64,000 nucleotides of DNA from Phoronis australis. Lineage: Eukaryota; Phoronida; Phoronidae. Position numbers and translations under genes: made by a program. Every line of letters starts with the position of its first letter. Position 1 is the stretch's first letter. Shown piece by piece: positions 34,188 to 45,991 of this stretch. The notes beneath the pieces are model-generated. The model saw only the letters and a program-made list of their open reading frames with translations, was not told the origin of the DNA and did not search any database. The stretch is from assembly GCA_002633005.1 (NCBI GenBank), contig NMRA01000668.1, positions 62,001-126,000 on the forward strand, in the 5' to 3' direction.

Positions 34188-34442
34188 TTGATAAAAATGA
34201 ATATGAATTCAGGGCTTGAAATGAGTGGCACTTTACTATTACCGGAGACAGTCTCTACAGGTAAACTTATTGTGGCACATCCTTTATATTCACGTGACTT
34301 TGTCGTGAAGACCAGTTGTCATGTGTTTCCAGAACCAACAACAATTTCTTGTCTGAACAAGGAAAAAGGTGAGACCAATCTTCCACCGGTAAGTAACCGA
34401 AATCAAGAGTTAGAGTATGTCAGTGGTAAGTGCAGAAACTAA
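34188..34442 (+). other. Coding-like open frame, unrecognised
   Basis: 84 codons from ATG, with a regular composition (SGTLLLPETVSTGKLIVAHPLYSRDFVVKTSC). Its last third is repeated in degraded form at about 35285-35345, just ahead of the duplicated block, so it likely belongs to a repetitive element. Function unknown. Confidence 0.25.
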
Positions 34443-35005
34443 TGGGTTTTGTTCTTAATAAAGCAGGTGATGAAGAGCAGACATTTGTTCAAATTCCAAA
34501 AAGGCGTTGTACAATGCAAGAGAACAACAAGCCCATTACATACCAAATCGAGTCTATACAAGTACAGTGTATCACCAATAAATTCAAAACACCCAATCAC
34601 ATACTGTAAGACATGACTTGCTCAACCTTTAAAACTGTTAATGCCCATACTGCACTGCCTAAGGCTACATGTACACCTCTTTGCAGGTCTCATTCATAGT
34701 ACTTAGTGTTGTACAAACGATAATGACCTGCATTCTGAGACACAGATGTCTCGAACAAAAAAACTGGCATCAAACTGGTTGCCCTCTTCCCTTCAGGATT
34801 TTGTGTAACCCCGCTTCGCGCAAGAAACTTTTGTTCATCTTTTGCTAATTACACTCGGTTTCAGTCACACCATGATTGATACTGCACGTGCTAGACTCCA
34901 CGACTCAAACATCTGTCCATTTTACAACAAGCACTATCAAATTCGATGTGATTACTCAAGTATCGGTTTCTTCAAACTCCATGGGTAATCAGCAGGCTGT
35001 TTGAA
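34443..35005 (+). repeat. Dispersed repeat C, copy 1
   Basis: Collinear with 36008-36598: shared words include GGGTTTTGTTCTTAATA, GTTGTACAATGCAAGAGAAC / GTTGTATAATGCAAGAGAAC, CACCCAATCACA, TTGATACTGCACGTGCTAGA and CATCTGTCCATTTTACAA. Direct orientation, start-to-start distance about 1.57 kb. No intact gene inside. Confidence 0.85.
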
Positions 35006-36007
35006 AGCAATCCTACAGATTTCTTAAGTAGATTTCACAGAGTTACAAAAGATCCGCCATCGCTTGGTTCCAGCTTAAATACTGGGCAACTTTTCCGGCT
35101 CATGTTGCTGTATTGCACGCATTATGATACTTGACAAAATGACTATGCGGTCCAGCCCAGGTTGTGTTTCCAAGGTTTACTATGTGGTGATTAACTTATC
35201 CTAGTTTGATTCAGTGCTTATAGGGAGATTGGTATATTATATTCACCTAACCTTGTCGAGAGCTTAACGAGTTGTCATATCTTTGCAGAGCCATAAATAA
35301 TTTCTTATCTTCTACCGCTAAGTAACTGAAAAAAATTGGAACATGCCACTGCTAAGTGCAGAAGAGGTTTCTCAGCACCCGCCACGTGGCGACATTCACC
35401 GCTGGTGATGCCCACCACCCGGTGAGCATGGACACACCACGTTGAAAACAATACCCTCGTAGCTGAAAAAACCAACATTTTTGTTGCAGTTTAAACATGA
35501 CCTCAAAATGATTGAGGTTGTTGCCTTCAACGGCATTCTTGTTGATGTCAGCATTGCTGCAAATAACGTTTGTTTATGGAAAAAATGGTGATTCATTTAA
35601 TGACCATTTCAGTGTGCATAGTATTCATCATTACATGCATCGTATCATTAATCATACATGTACTAAACAAATGTGTTTTAGTGCACGTTCACGGAACGCT
35701 AATGTTACTGCTGCTTGAGTGTTTTTGTTTGTTCCTGGTGAAGCGGTGACGATCCTTTAAAATTATGACAAAACAGAAGTCTGAGCAGAACACGGATATC
35801 ATTTATCAATTACTTCTATAGGATACACATTTATGCCAAAGTGAACTTGCCCCTCAAAGTGAGACGTAATGACCAGAAAAGCTGTCAAATCAATTAAATT
35901 TTAGATCCTGCATTATCTGGTCAACACTGACGTCTGGTAACAGCCGACATCTAAGGATGATTCGTGGAAAGCCTCATTAAGATCTTCACCTTGAAAAATG
36001 TAAGCTA

Positions 36008-36598
36008 AGGGTTTTGTTCTTAATATACCAGACGATGAAGAGCAGTGACGCATGTTCAAATTCCTAAATGGCGTTGTATAATGCAAGAGAACAGCAAGCC
36101 AATTACATACCCAATCGAGAGTATACATGTACCACCAACAAAGTCAAAACACCCAATCACACACTGTAAGATATAACTTGTTCACAGTTTAAAATTGTTA
36201 ATGCTCATACCGTTCTGCTTAAGGCTACATGTACACGACTTTGCACTTAAGGAGGTCCCATTCATGTTACTTGTCTTACTCTTGTACAAACTATAATGAC
36301 CGCTCACAGGATCGAGCATAATGAGACATAGATGTGTCGTATGAAAAAGCAGGCCTCAAACTGACTGCCCTCTTCCCAGCAGGATTCTCTGTGAGCTCGC
36401 TTCGTGCAAGAAACGTTTGGCTATCTCTTCCTGATTACACTCAGTTTCAGTCACAGTATGATTGATACTGCACGTGCTAGACTCCACGACTCGAACATCT
36501 GTCCATTTTACAATGAGCACTATCAAATTCGATGTGCTTACTCATGTATTGGGTTCTTCAAACTCCTTGGGAATTCGGCAGGTTGTTTGGACAATACA
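36008..36598 (+). repeat. Dispersed repeat C, copy 2
   Basis: Second copy of the block at 34443-35005, with several small insertions (GACGC near 36048, GGATCGAG near 36309). The small open frames at 36404-36644 lie in it and are not conserved in copy 1. Confidence 0.85.
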
Positions 36599-37439
36599 GG
36601 GAGCAATTTCATCATCAAAGTCGTCAAGAATTGAATTGAATTGAATTATCTAGCTAAAGAATCTTCTTTTCTTCGAATCAGTACATGTACCACTAACGTA
36701 TTATGCTGGGTGACATTCATTTGCTTTGATCGAACGGGTTTTAATCAGGAAAAAGAAAATAAAAGGAAAAAACATGCATTAGATGGAAGTCAACATTCTA
36801 ATGACATGTAAGTATCAGCGTGTATGCATCAAAGGTTCTTATGCGGTTTCAAAGCCCTTTCAAATGCACGTTTCACTTTCCATGTTGTAAAAAACAACTG
36901 GTGCATCAACTTGTAACTTCAGGTTTTAGGCAGGCTGAGAGATAGGCACCACGGAGACAAGTCCGTGGACATTTTTACTTTTATTTCCTTTGATTTTTTA
37001 TATTTAGGAACCGAATCGGATTCCACATGCGCCAATGGCGAAAACAGTGAACAATCTAGCGGTTAATATGTAGATTGTTTATTTCAAATGATGAGCGTGG
37101 TTCGGGACATCGTGATTACCTGTGAACTACCCCTCAACTCGGACGGGAAGCAAAGCATATAATTTGTTTGGGGAAGAAGCTTAGAAACAAAAATATGTCA
37201 ACAATTTTAAAAAACACGTTATTTGAATCACGTCTTTAAACAAAGATCACACTATATACACTGAAAAATGTCAAATTTATAAAACCTACATGTACATGTG
37301 CATTTTAGATACATGTATTAACTGCTGGCGAAAATAGCCCCATTGCCGACACTATTTTGTCTTAAACGCTTGCATTTTGCCATTAAAATTGTTAAAAAAT
37401 TCTCCACTGGTGCACAACTACTATGCGTGATCAACTTGT

Positions 37440-38035
37440 TACAAAGAATTAAATAGGATGCGTGTTTTTCTTTGGAACTCATTTCCTCGCCGTAACATCA
37501 CCATAGACTGTTTTGAAGTTTTCATTGAGAGATCTAGGTATTTGAAAGCCAGATATACAATTTACTCGAATTACAAGTCACATTATACATTAAATTTTTT
37601 AATAGTATTGCTCCCAAGTGTGTTGTTACCTTTATTTTTAAGGCTGAGGGTGGACGATAGAGTTAAAAATATTTGACAGAAAATTGTGGATTGCTAGATA
37701 CTATTCTGCCAAGTGATGTCGTTCTTTCTGACCGAGGCTTTGACGTTCATGAGTTGGTGGGCATGCGAGGGGGGCGACTTGACGAAGTGGAAAGCAGTTA
37801 ATTATCTGCATTAGAAATAAATTGAGCAGACTCGTTGTACATTGTATCGCTTCAGTAAGCATTCAAGATGAAAAAGGTATTGATGCGGTGAGACTGAAAT
37901 ATACCATGTTGCAGTCTATGATACCGATAACTCTTATGAAGCGTAATAAAGTTACTGGGTTAAGCACTTTGGATAAGGCAGAGAAACTGGCTTGAGCGTT
38001 GATTAACCCTTGTTGACCAATTCTGCCATATGATC
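37440..38035 (+). pseudogene. DDE_Tnp_4-type transposase pseudogene
   Basis: The frame at 37458-37676 reads ITIDCFEVFIERSRYLKARYTIYSNYKSH, the hallmark start of the DDE_Tnp_4 catalytic domain with its first Asp. After a frame shift near 37670 it continues [32 protein letters not shown] with the second Asp in SDRGF, then a stop. Near 37890-37970 the tail reads KYTMLQSMIPITLMKRNKVTGLSTLDK, followed by stops. The element type is THAP/ISL2EU-like or another PIF/IS5-related group; the helix-turn-helix part upstream was not found. Clearly decayed. Confidence 0.75.
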
Positions 38036-38039
38036 GGAT

Positions 38040-40150
38040 ATGATATAAACAAACGTGTTTTATTGAGGGTTTCAGTGTAGCAACGTTCTCTGTATGTATT
38101 GAGTCTTGAAAACCGCCAAAACTTTTAGATTTTATATTGTCAGAGCGAGCAAAATTTATTTTGTAACAAAAGAGTAGTGTTTAATCTCTATTTTACATTA
38201 ATAACAAAAATCAGTTGATAATTATATGGACTGCAATGATCCTATATTTTTAGATTTTGTATTCAAACCTGTCTTTTGTTTTGGTAATTAAAATAATAGG
38301 TCAGGATATCAACAATAAACTTGTACTTTTTATTGGACGACGTCAAATTATGTATTAGTCACAAACTTTATCTCTGTCCGAACATCGCTTTTTCTGCAGT
38401 ATGTTACGATACAGCAGTGTAGATTGTTATATGGTCACTCATTTCATTTGAAATTTGACACGACCCATCAAATTATATATATATGCAGAACATTTTTAAT
38501 CTGTTAAGTGTTTTGATAAAAGAGTAGATCGTGATATCAACCACCAGCTCTTTCAAACGGGGCTTCAAATTTCATTCTTTGAGGGTTTGAATTAGTTCTA
38601 CATCTCACACAAAATAACAACAGACGCTATTCATGAGTTCCACATCAAAATCGTTATGGAAGGTAACCCAAACTCAAGCAAAAATAAAGCGACACTCTGA
38701 CAAAATGTCCATCGAAAGCAATCGTACACATCTCCACAACAATGGCTTCTACGGGTCCAGGCATATCGGTTACGCGATCTTATGGCGTACGCGTTGTCCA
38801 ATATTTTGAAGAATGTGGAGAACAACTCTCGGCTCTCTTTTACGCCAGCTTCAATCAGCAAACTGTGGCTCCACTTCTCGTAACCATTGCAGCTTGTCAA
38901 CTGGTGCCGTGATTTCAGTTGGAATTAGACTAAAGCAAAGGACAGCAATTGACAAATAGATGAAATTCACAAAAATACATCAGATTTGCTTTTTGCAACA
39001 TTGGCCATATTACATGTACTTTCTTATTGAACAATTAGACCTCATCATCAATATTTCCTTTTAGGATTGGAGACTTAAACATGTACACTGTAGGCCTCAG
39101 TGGATGATCTAGGATAACATAAGGGGGGGGGGCCAACATGTTNCGGGAACGTGATCCCGCCGCGACCTGAGGTCTGATCCCCCTTCTCCACAACCAATCC
39201 TAGTTACTTAGTTACTGAACTTAATATTTTCTCACGGTTCATGCTGTTGCTGTTTCATTTTGTTTGAGACAGCGGGGGGAGGGAGGCCCGGGCTCCCTGC
39301 CCCCACTAAATCGGACTATGGGCCTACTAGCACATTAGCGCTAATATTCTCTTGATATTATATATTGTATATTAGCTTCCCCAGTGTGTGTACACTTCAT
39401 ATGTTCAATGCAAATTTCATCACCAGACCTACTTAGGGATATAAACTCCGAATCCCCAAACCTGTGCAAGATACAAATACAGAAGCAAGATGCCCATTAT
39501 TGTATTACACAATCTTGCTCTTTCGATAGAAGGGCAAAACTTTTTACTAGGAATTCGGGATCGTTTTCGACATTATTCAAGTCACGGCGAAAATGATACA
39601 AAACCATGCATAAGTCTTCTGGCTTTGATTATTGATATTTTAGGATGGTCGTCCATTGTGCTGTAATTGTATGTGTGGAGAAGATGAATCGGTACTCTTC
39701 TAATGTATTTGTCTAAGCATAAATTATAGACGACAGATTTGCAACTCCGACATTTTCTTGCAAAACAGCCTAGAGGAGGCTCCACCCTCCTATATTACGA
39801 ATTTCAGTTTCCGATTAGTGTATGGTGAAGGGAAAAACAGCCGACCATGATTAGCAGACGCCGTACTTGCCGGAATTAAAACTTGCTAACTTGACCAGGT
39901 GTCGCCAGTGAATAATGAGGTCAGGTTTTGTACTTAAGGTTACGGATTTCGTTCATCGAAAATATACGGGGTTGGCGGTCCATGTACTATAGTCGATGTC
40001 TAATCTAAGCAAATAAATGCTACTCTGTGCTAATAAATTAAGCACAGAAAACAATTCAGAGAGATGCTGAATGGGTAATGTATAATGGACAATAATATAT
40101 GTGCAACCTGGAAAAATATCAGTACAGCGTGTACAAAGCCAACGACATTT
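38040..40150. other. No recognisable gene
   Basis: AT-rich sequence with a run of ten G at 39123-39132 and a single N at 39143 (assembly join). Short frames lack motifs. The 3' side of the GPCR gene falls in the right part, without an obvious AATAAA on the minus strand. Confidence 0.4.
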
Positions 40151-40155
40151 AAATA

Positions 40156-41154
40156 CTATCGCCTTCCTTTACCACGACACATTGAAGTCAAGTATTCACG
40201 CAGAGGATATACAATAATTTCCTTCAAAGCCTGTCGTAGCCTCTTACTTCCGACTATGCAAATGATTGGGTGCACCACACTGCATGTGAAAGCGATACGG
40301 ACTGTGATAACGTAAGCCCAATTTCTTGAAGAACTTGTCATCTGTACGCAGCCAGTTACTACGCAGATGGTGTCTACGTTTATGACGATAATAAGAGGCG
40401 ACCACATAAGCAAAAACGTTATGCACACGAGGAGACAAGATTTAGCTGCTCGTATGTTGGCAAGTTGGTGATTATCTGTACCACTTGGTAAAACTGTGTG
40501 CCGCGTCTTCAGTAGCTGTTGAGCTACAAGCGAGTTGAATACGACAACAACAAGGGCTGATGCCAGAAATGTAGCCATCGAACCTAGAAGCCAGGCCTTG
40601 GTGACGAGAAAGGTGTGAAAACAGTAAGCCTGATAGTACACGGCGCCTGGATGTTTAGCTTCAAAGGTGGGTATAAATGCATAGAACGAAAGGATACCAA
40701 GTACACACGCGGCACATATTGCTCTCACAAATTTCTTAGAAACACACTTCTTGTAGCGGTATTCGAATCTAGAGAATCGAATGTAGCGGTCGAAGCTGAG
40801 TAACGCTGTTGAAACAGGCGGTGAAATTGTTGTCACAGTTTGAAGAAGAATTACGAAGACGCAGGAGCTAGCTGAAAGTGCCGTCGGCGTACGTAGTACC
40901 AGGCGTGGTGCAAAAACAACCACTGGGCACGAGATACAGCCAAGGAAGAAATGGCTGACATTGACGCCAATGAGGAACGGGTTTCTTCTAAGATCAGGCC
41001 TAATTTTCTGCACGATCAGAATGGTGCCGTTGAGTAAGACGGTGGTGATACCCACAAGCAAAACAATTGCTCCCAAAACTATTGGGTTTCTTTTTACCAA
41101 AACCGAACTTGTCGAGTTAAGCTCTAAAATTGTGGTATTGTTTCTCGCGTCCAT
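40156..41154 (-). CDS. Rhodopsin-family (class A) G-protein-coupled receptor, intronless
   Basis: 332 residues in one exon, a normal length for class A. The N-terminus has N-glycosylation sequons at Asn5, Asn6 and Asn13. Seven hydrophobic segments lie at about 24-50, 59-85, 97-121, 143-162, 186-212, 238-262 and 278-302. Asn42 in LLNGTILIV is the TM1 Asn. Cys98 and Cys178 can form the usual TM3-loop disulfide. DRY is at 122-124. Helix 8 is GSKRLRQALKEII. Departures: His68 near the place of the TM2 Asp, LMWSP for CWxP, and HPIICI (295-300) for NPxxY, so sodium coupling and activation switches may differ. No close receptor class could be named; ligand unknown. Intact frame, no repeat flanks, likely functional. 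Confidence 0.9.
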   Translation of the reverse strand: MDARNNTTILELNSTSSVLVKRNPIVLGAIVLLVGITTVLLNGTILIVQKIRPDLRRNPFLIGVNVSHFFLGCISCPVVVFAPRLVLRTPTALSASSCVFVILLQTVTTISPPVSTALLSFDRYIRFSRFEYRYKKCVSKKFVRAICAACVLGILSFYAFIPTFEAKHPGAVYYQAYCFHTFLVTKAWLLGSMATFLASALVVVVFNSLVAQQLLKTRHTVLPSGTDNHQLANIRAAKSCLLVCITFLLMWSPLIIVINVDTICVVTGCVQMTSSSRNWAYVITVRIAFTCSVVHPIICIVGSKRLRQALKEIIVYPLREYLTSMCRGKGRR

Positions 41155-41159
41155 TTGAG

Positions 41160-41980
41160 CCTAGCCCACCGGTGTTTCTGCAGCGACAGTGTTATGTTTA
41201 AGTGAACTATCGAACCAATCTCACCTCGTTTAAACAACTGTTATCAAGTCGTGTCGTCGTGCTTCTTATGTTCCTCAATTCGTTGTATATAACAAGGAAA
41301 TCTGCGAAGCTCATTGGTGGACAGTGTTACTGAATCCAATTAGTTGATTGTTTTGATTAGTTTACCAAGCATGCAATTGATGCAGCAAACGTCAAGTGAA
41401 AATGTGCACCATGACAACGCGGGACCTACTGTAATAAATTTACAATAACTAAGGCCAATGCACGTCATCGTTTTTGCCATCGGGTAAATAACCACTCAGT
41501 TTACTTATGAACTACGTGTACATATAAACCTCCCGCATGCTGAAACCGTTCCGATGGAAGTTCAAATCAACCTGCCAATGACTGGCGTGAGTTACAGCTT
41601 TTTTTGTTTTTAACTCGATCTAATTTCAGCGCAGTTTCAATCGAACTGACGATCGAGTTTTTCCGACAATCGATTCTGTGTTCAACAGATGTCTGATGGG
41701 CCTGTTCCAAAATGCAGGACACTTGAAAGACAACATGATCATGTGTTCATTTATAATGTTTGACGACATCGCGCGAAGAAGTTAGAGATTTCGCCAAATC
41801 TGCACAGCCCTTGTATATAAATATCGGTGTATTACGTTTATATCAATTTAAAGACACTGATGTCAAACTGTCATCCAGAGATTCTGTTTTTACCTAAAGC
41901 AACATTTAGCTATGACCTCTTGCTTTCAAACGGAATAGTTAAATGAAGTGCAAATCACCATTTGGTGGTGTGCAAAAACT
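41160..41980. other. Upstream region of the GPCR gene
   Basis: Minus-strand 5' flank. A TTGTATATAACAAGG string at 41284 could contain a TATA element. No other gene seen. Confidence 0.3.
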
Positions 41981-41984
41981 TTAT

Positions 41985-43144
41985 CAGCCGATTTCATCAA
42001 GGTGGTTTAACAAAACCAGGTTTTAGACTTAAACCTGGTCTCCCTAAACCTGGCCTAATTTTAGACCTGACTTGCATTTCACCAACATGGTTTAAGAGTC
42101 TGAAAGCCTGGTTTTGCTAGACCAGGGAGCTGGTTCAGTACAACCAGGTTTAAAGTATCAAAGGCACCCCACTGTGTTGAGCTGGGTAAACCCAACAAAC
42201 AAACTATTGAAGTGCTTCAATGAAACCGTTATCATGTGGGTATACAATGGCATACACTAGTAGAATCAGTGCAGACACTTATGAAAAACATCTAAAAGCC
42301 TTTCTCATGAGGAAAACTGTAATTTCTGTGACCAACACACACACAATAAAGAACATGCTCCCGATTAGATGTAACATGTTACATGCCCAAATTTTTCCTT
42401 GTCATTTTAGTGTTTATTTTTCGAGGCCAAGGGGGGGGGGCAAGACCCCTTCCTGGCAATATTGTATCGGAGAACAGTGGAGGTGGAACTCAGTCAGAAG
42501 AATCAGAAGATGATGTCTTTAGTCAAATCCGTAGAGCTTACGATGATGACGCCCTGCTCGACCAGTCGCATTCTGTGAAATCCGCAAGACACACTCAGGC
42601 AAGTACTGGTCTACGCATAGGCGAATCCACGGGGGTCAAGGGGTCCGGAGCCCCCTTTTCCCTTGATTTTAGTGATACCAAATCTATAATTTTCAAGTTG
42701 TTGACTTGCCCCCCTTTCAAAAAGTCCTTGACCGTCCCCCCTCTTTAATAATCCTAGATCCGCCCCTGCTACGTTTTATCTTGTGTCATAGTAAAACTAA
42801 ATGTTGAAAATAGTCCATTTTCGCTCTAAAACTGCATTACAAATGCTCTCCGCGGCATCAGTCAGTTGTACCTATACCATACAAGTCTGACATATTTAAC
42901 AGTTAAACCTGGGTCTGACCAAGTCTAAAGTTAAACATGGTTTCAGATCTTAATGCAGGTCTAAAGAATATAGACCTCGTTGGTGACATGAAAACTGACT
43001 TAGACCAGGTCTAAACTGGAGTTAAAACAGGTTTTACTAGACCACTGGTCTAAAAGTTAAACCATCTTTATGATTATCTTTAAACCTGGTCTAAGTCCAG
43101 TTTAAACCAAGTTTAACTTTAAACCACCTTTATGAAATCGGCTG
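41985..43144. mobile_element. Non-autonomous DNA transposon with long inverted termini
   Basis: Left end CAGCCGATTTCATCAAGG and right end CCACCTTTATGAAATCGGCTG are inverted repeats. The similarity, rich in ACCTGGTCTAAAC-type words, goes on for over 150 bp on each side. TAT stands at 41982-41984 and 43145-43147, a 3-bp target duplication. The centre (about 42380-42770) holds a different sequence with a frame of 121 codons and an AATCCTAGATCCGCCCCTG tail that resembles another repeat, so it may itself be nested. No transposase seen. The terminus and 3-bp duplication suit a PIF/Harbinger-like group. Confidence 0.8.
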
Positions 43145-43149
43145 TATAA

Positions 43150-45190
43150 GTCCAATGGAATTTCTTAAAAGTCATGGATGACCCATATTTCTATCCCAGA
43201 GCGAGAGTAGTGTTATTAAAGGTACCAGAAGTTATCATTTGAATCTCCGCAAGAACAATTGCTCACTGTTGTGCCTCTGTCTGTATATTAAACGATCAAA
43301 GACGAAAGAACGAGTTGTGCTTTCATCAATTTCATACCGATAGAAGTACAGTACTACGAGTGGCTAGTGAAAATTTGCAAATGCAAAACAGTGACATATT
43401 TAAGGGGGAGGGGTGAGGGCAAGGGGGCCATTCCCCCTAAAATTATCCCAAATCCCAGATGGCACTTCGGGCAAAATCCTGTCTAATACTCTGTCCTGCT
43501 CCTTCAACTCAAAATCCTGGATAAGGCCCTGTAATTAGATGGCAAACTTTGCAAGTAAAATTTTACACAGTCTCAGTATTAGTTGTTGTCGACTCTAATG
43601 TATCGCCAGTGGCCGTGGCGTATGAATAGATAGCATCTTCGAAGCGCATCAATGCTTAATCGCACTTTAAACTTCCCCAAGGTAAAACTTTACTTTAAAT
43701 GCATGTTTTGTATTAATCAGTTTAAACAAGGATGGTTTCTAGGTAACAGGTGGCATAACAGTGTTCACTCTTCATTTCTCTACAGTGACCTTCCTTTTCG
43801 TTACAGAACTTTCTAACCTGAAAAAACTGAAAAAGCAACGTACTGTACTACGACGTTTGAACACTCAAACTCAGAATACTGTAACTGTTTCGCTTCACAA
43901 AGATCACCCCTCTCAAGGAGACGAGTATAAAGTAAATGGTTTTCATTACTGAAAGTTGTATCGACAAGTTATCAAGCTTCCACAAAAATATTCAACTATA
44001 GAAAAATGAGGCAGAAATTGATCTGAATGAACCATTGGAGAGTTCTCTCTGGTTCCTACAATTTCAAGAGGAAATTAAAGCATTTCTTGTGAAGCATTCA
44101 GAGAATGAAAAAAAATGAATGTAAAATGTCATCGGTAAAAACCAGGTACCTGTACGTCAACGTTGCCATAACTAACATAGCCAAACTATAATGGTAGTTT
44201 TACAGACTGAATATCGTTTTGGGAACGGTTTAAAGAGAAAATTGACATTCGAATCTCTCTGACGTACACAAATTTGATTACCTACTAAAAGGCGACGCAG
44301 TCAATACAGTCCATTCAATATTACCGTCTACGGCAAACTACAGAATAATTGTGAATGGAACACTAGCAGAGAATTTTGGGAAACATAGGGAAATTATTCG
44401 AGCTCGCATTCTTCGACTATATCATCAGCCTCGTCCCCAGGCCTCAGGATGGCTCTGATCAGTTTAGCCATTTGCAGCTTCGTCAAGGGAAATAACTTCT
44501 GCGCAATGATTGGCCGCTTCCTACGAAACGAAGTCATTCCGGATAATTTATTAAGACATATTCGCAGCCCCGTGGGAGAGAAGAACAGTTGATTGAAGAA
44601 ACGTGAGAAGAGGAAACTGACTAATGGGTGACGCCTTACCTCATAGCACCGAAATCAGAAGTAAAAGATTGCATCACAATTTTAGCAAATTTAACGGTAC
44701 AATGCCAATTTTCCATCACCGGAAAATATAAAATCTAGATCAAATTTTCAGGTGCACACCGTTGTTGATATTTTTGGGGGTGACTGGCCGGCAAAATCCA
44801 GGGCGTATTTTGTCTGTAATAGGCAAGTTGGTGCCCGGTGGCATGGAATGAATCATATGGAATTGTTTTTAGTGGAAACACGGATCTATGAGGTGGCTCG
44901 TTTTTATTGGGGGGGGGTGCCGTTTGAGTTTTGGCGGACCCTTTCAAGAGTGCAGTTTGTCATGGGTCATTTTGGTGTTCAGCTTTTCATTGACATGCAC
45001 TTTGTATGATTTTATGGGTTTCTGGTGTTCAGATAACTCGTTAAAGGAATGTAGTCGCAAACAAAATTTTTTTCATACATTACCAGTCCTGTTTGAAACA
45101 TTTGCTTTGGTTTGGAAATTACATCCAATGTTATGCATGGGTTTTGAGGAACTTCGAGAATTTATGTGAAAATTAAACGGCCTGTATATT
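43150..45190. other. No recognisable gene
   Basis: Short frames only. A GC-richer strip at 44400-44640 with an ATGATTGGCCGC (inverted CCAAT) could be a promoter, but no exon next to it is convincing. Confidence 0.35.
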
Positions 45191-45783
45191 TCCACAGGGT
45201 GTGTGGGAGAGACAGGAGAACAAGGAGAGGTGTAAGTGTAAGAGGAGGTAGATGAAGGAAAGGGAAGTCAGTCGCTACAGGTACTACAGGTCCAGCCTCG
45301 GTGACCCCAACTCAAGATGGTCTACAAGCTTATGCATCTCGTCAAGCTGACGTACAGGTACTTTATCATGAATACTAAACACGTGAAAAATAATTCAAAA
45401 ACTCCATTTCAGAGAAGTATTGATGATTTGTGAATATACAGAACACCATTTTTAACAATCTAGGTCACGATACATCTTGAAGAAATTGGGAGCCATTACA
45501 TTTTACACAGAGTTTCATGTAATTAACATTTGTCTAATGATGCAATTAAGATGTGGCATCAACTATTCCAGTTTGTTCTTGTTGTGAGCTGAGCTTGTAG
45601 CTAAGTGAATTATTAGTATACAGAATGGGATAAATGTCTCTTTGGTGAAAAATCTCCTAATTTTCGGAAAAGAATAAATGCCATGACCAAATGAGCAAAT
45701 GCGAAAATTGCTGACATTCTTTACAAGGCACGTTGATGAAATTTGAAAGGGAAAGGAGGGTGTTATAAAAACAATGAATTTAC

Positions 45784-45990
45784 CATAGTCCACTGCATCA
45801 TGAATCTTGTGGACACTACCGAAACCTGTGGACAACGTGTCGCCATAGTCTTGATGGCGGTACCTATTGATGCTATCTCCTGCAACTTCCTCTCCACCAA
45901 ACTCTTCGTCTCCAACTCCAACATCGCTAATATCCACATCATCAAAGATACTTTCTGGCCCGCAACAAGAGAAAGCGTGATGATCTTGCC
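45784..45990 (-). CDS. Possible coding exon, acidic product, unrecognised
   Basis: On the minus strand the frame reads CCGPESIFDDVDISDVGVGDEEFGGEEVAGD and onward to HKIHDAVDYG, then a GTAAAT donor at 45783. A stop lies upstream near 46003 and an acceptor-like GGGCCAG or GGGCAAG within 40 bp. The composition is strongly protein-like and acidic. Neighbouring exons were not found, so the gene or element it belongs to is unknown. Confidence 0.35.
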
Positions 45991-45991
45991 C

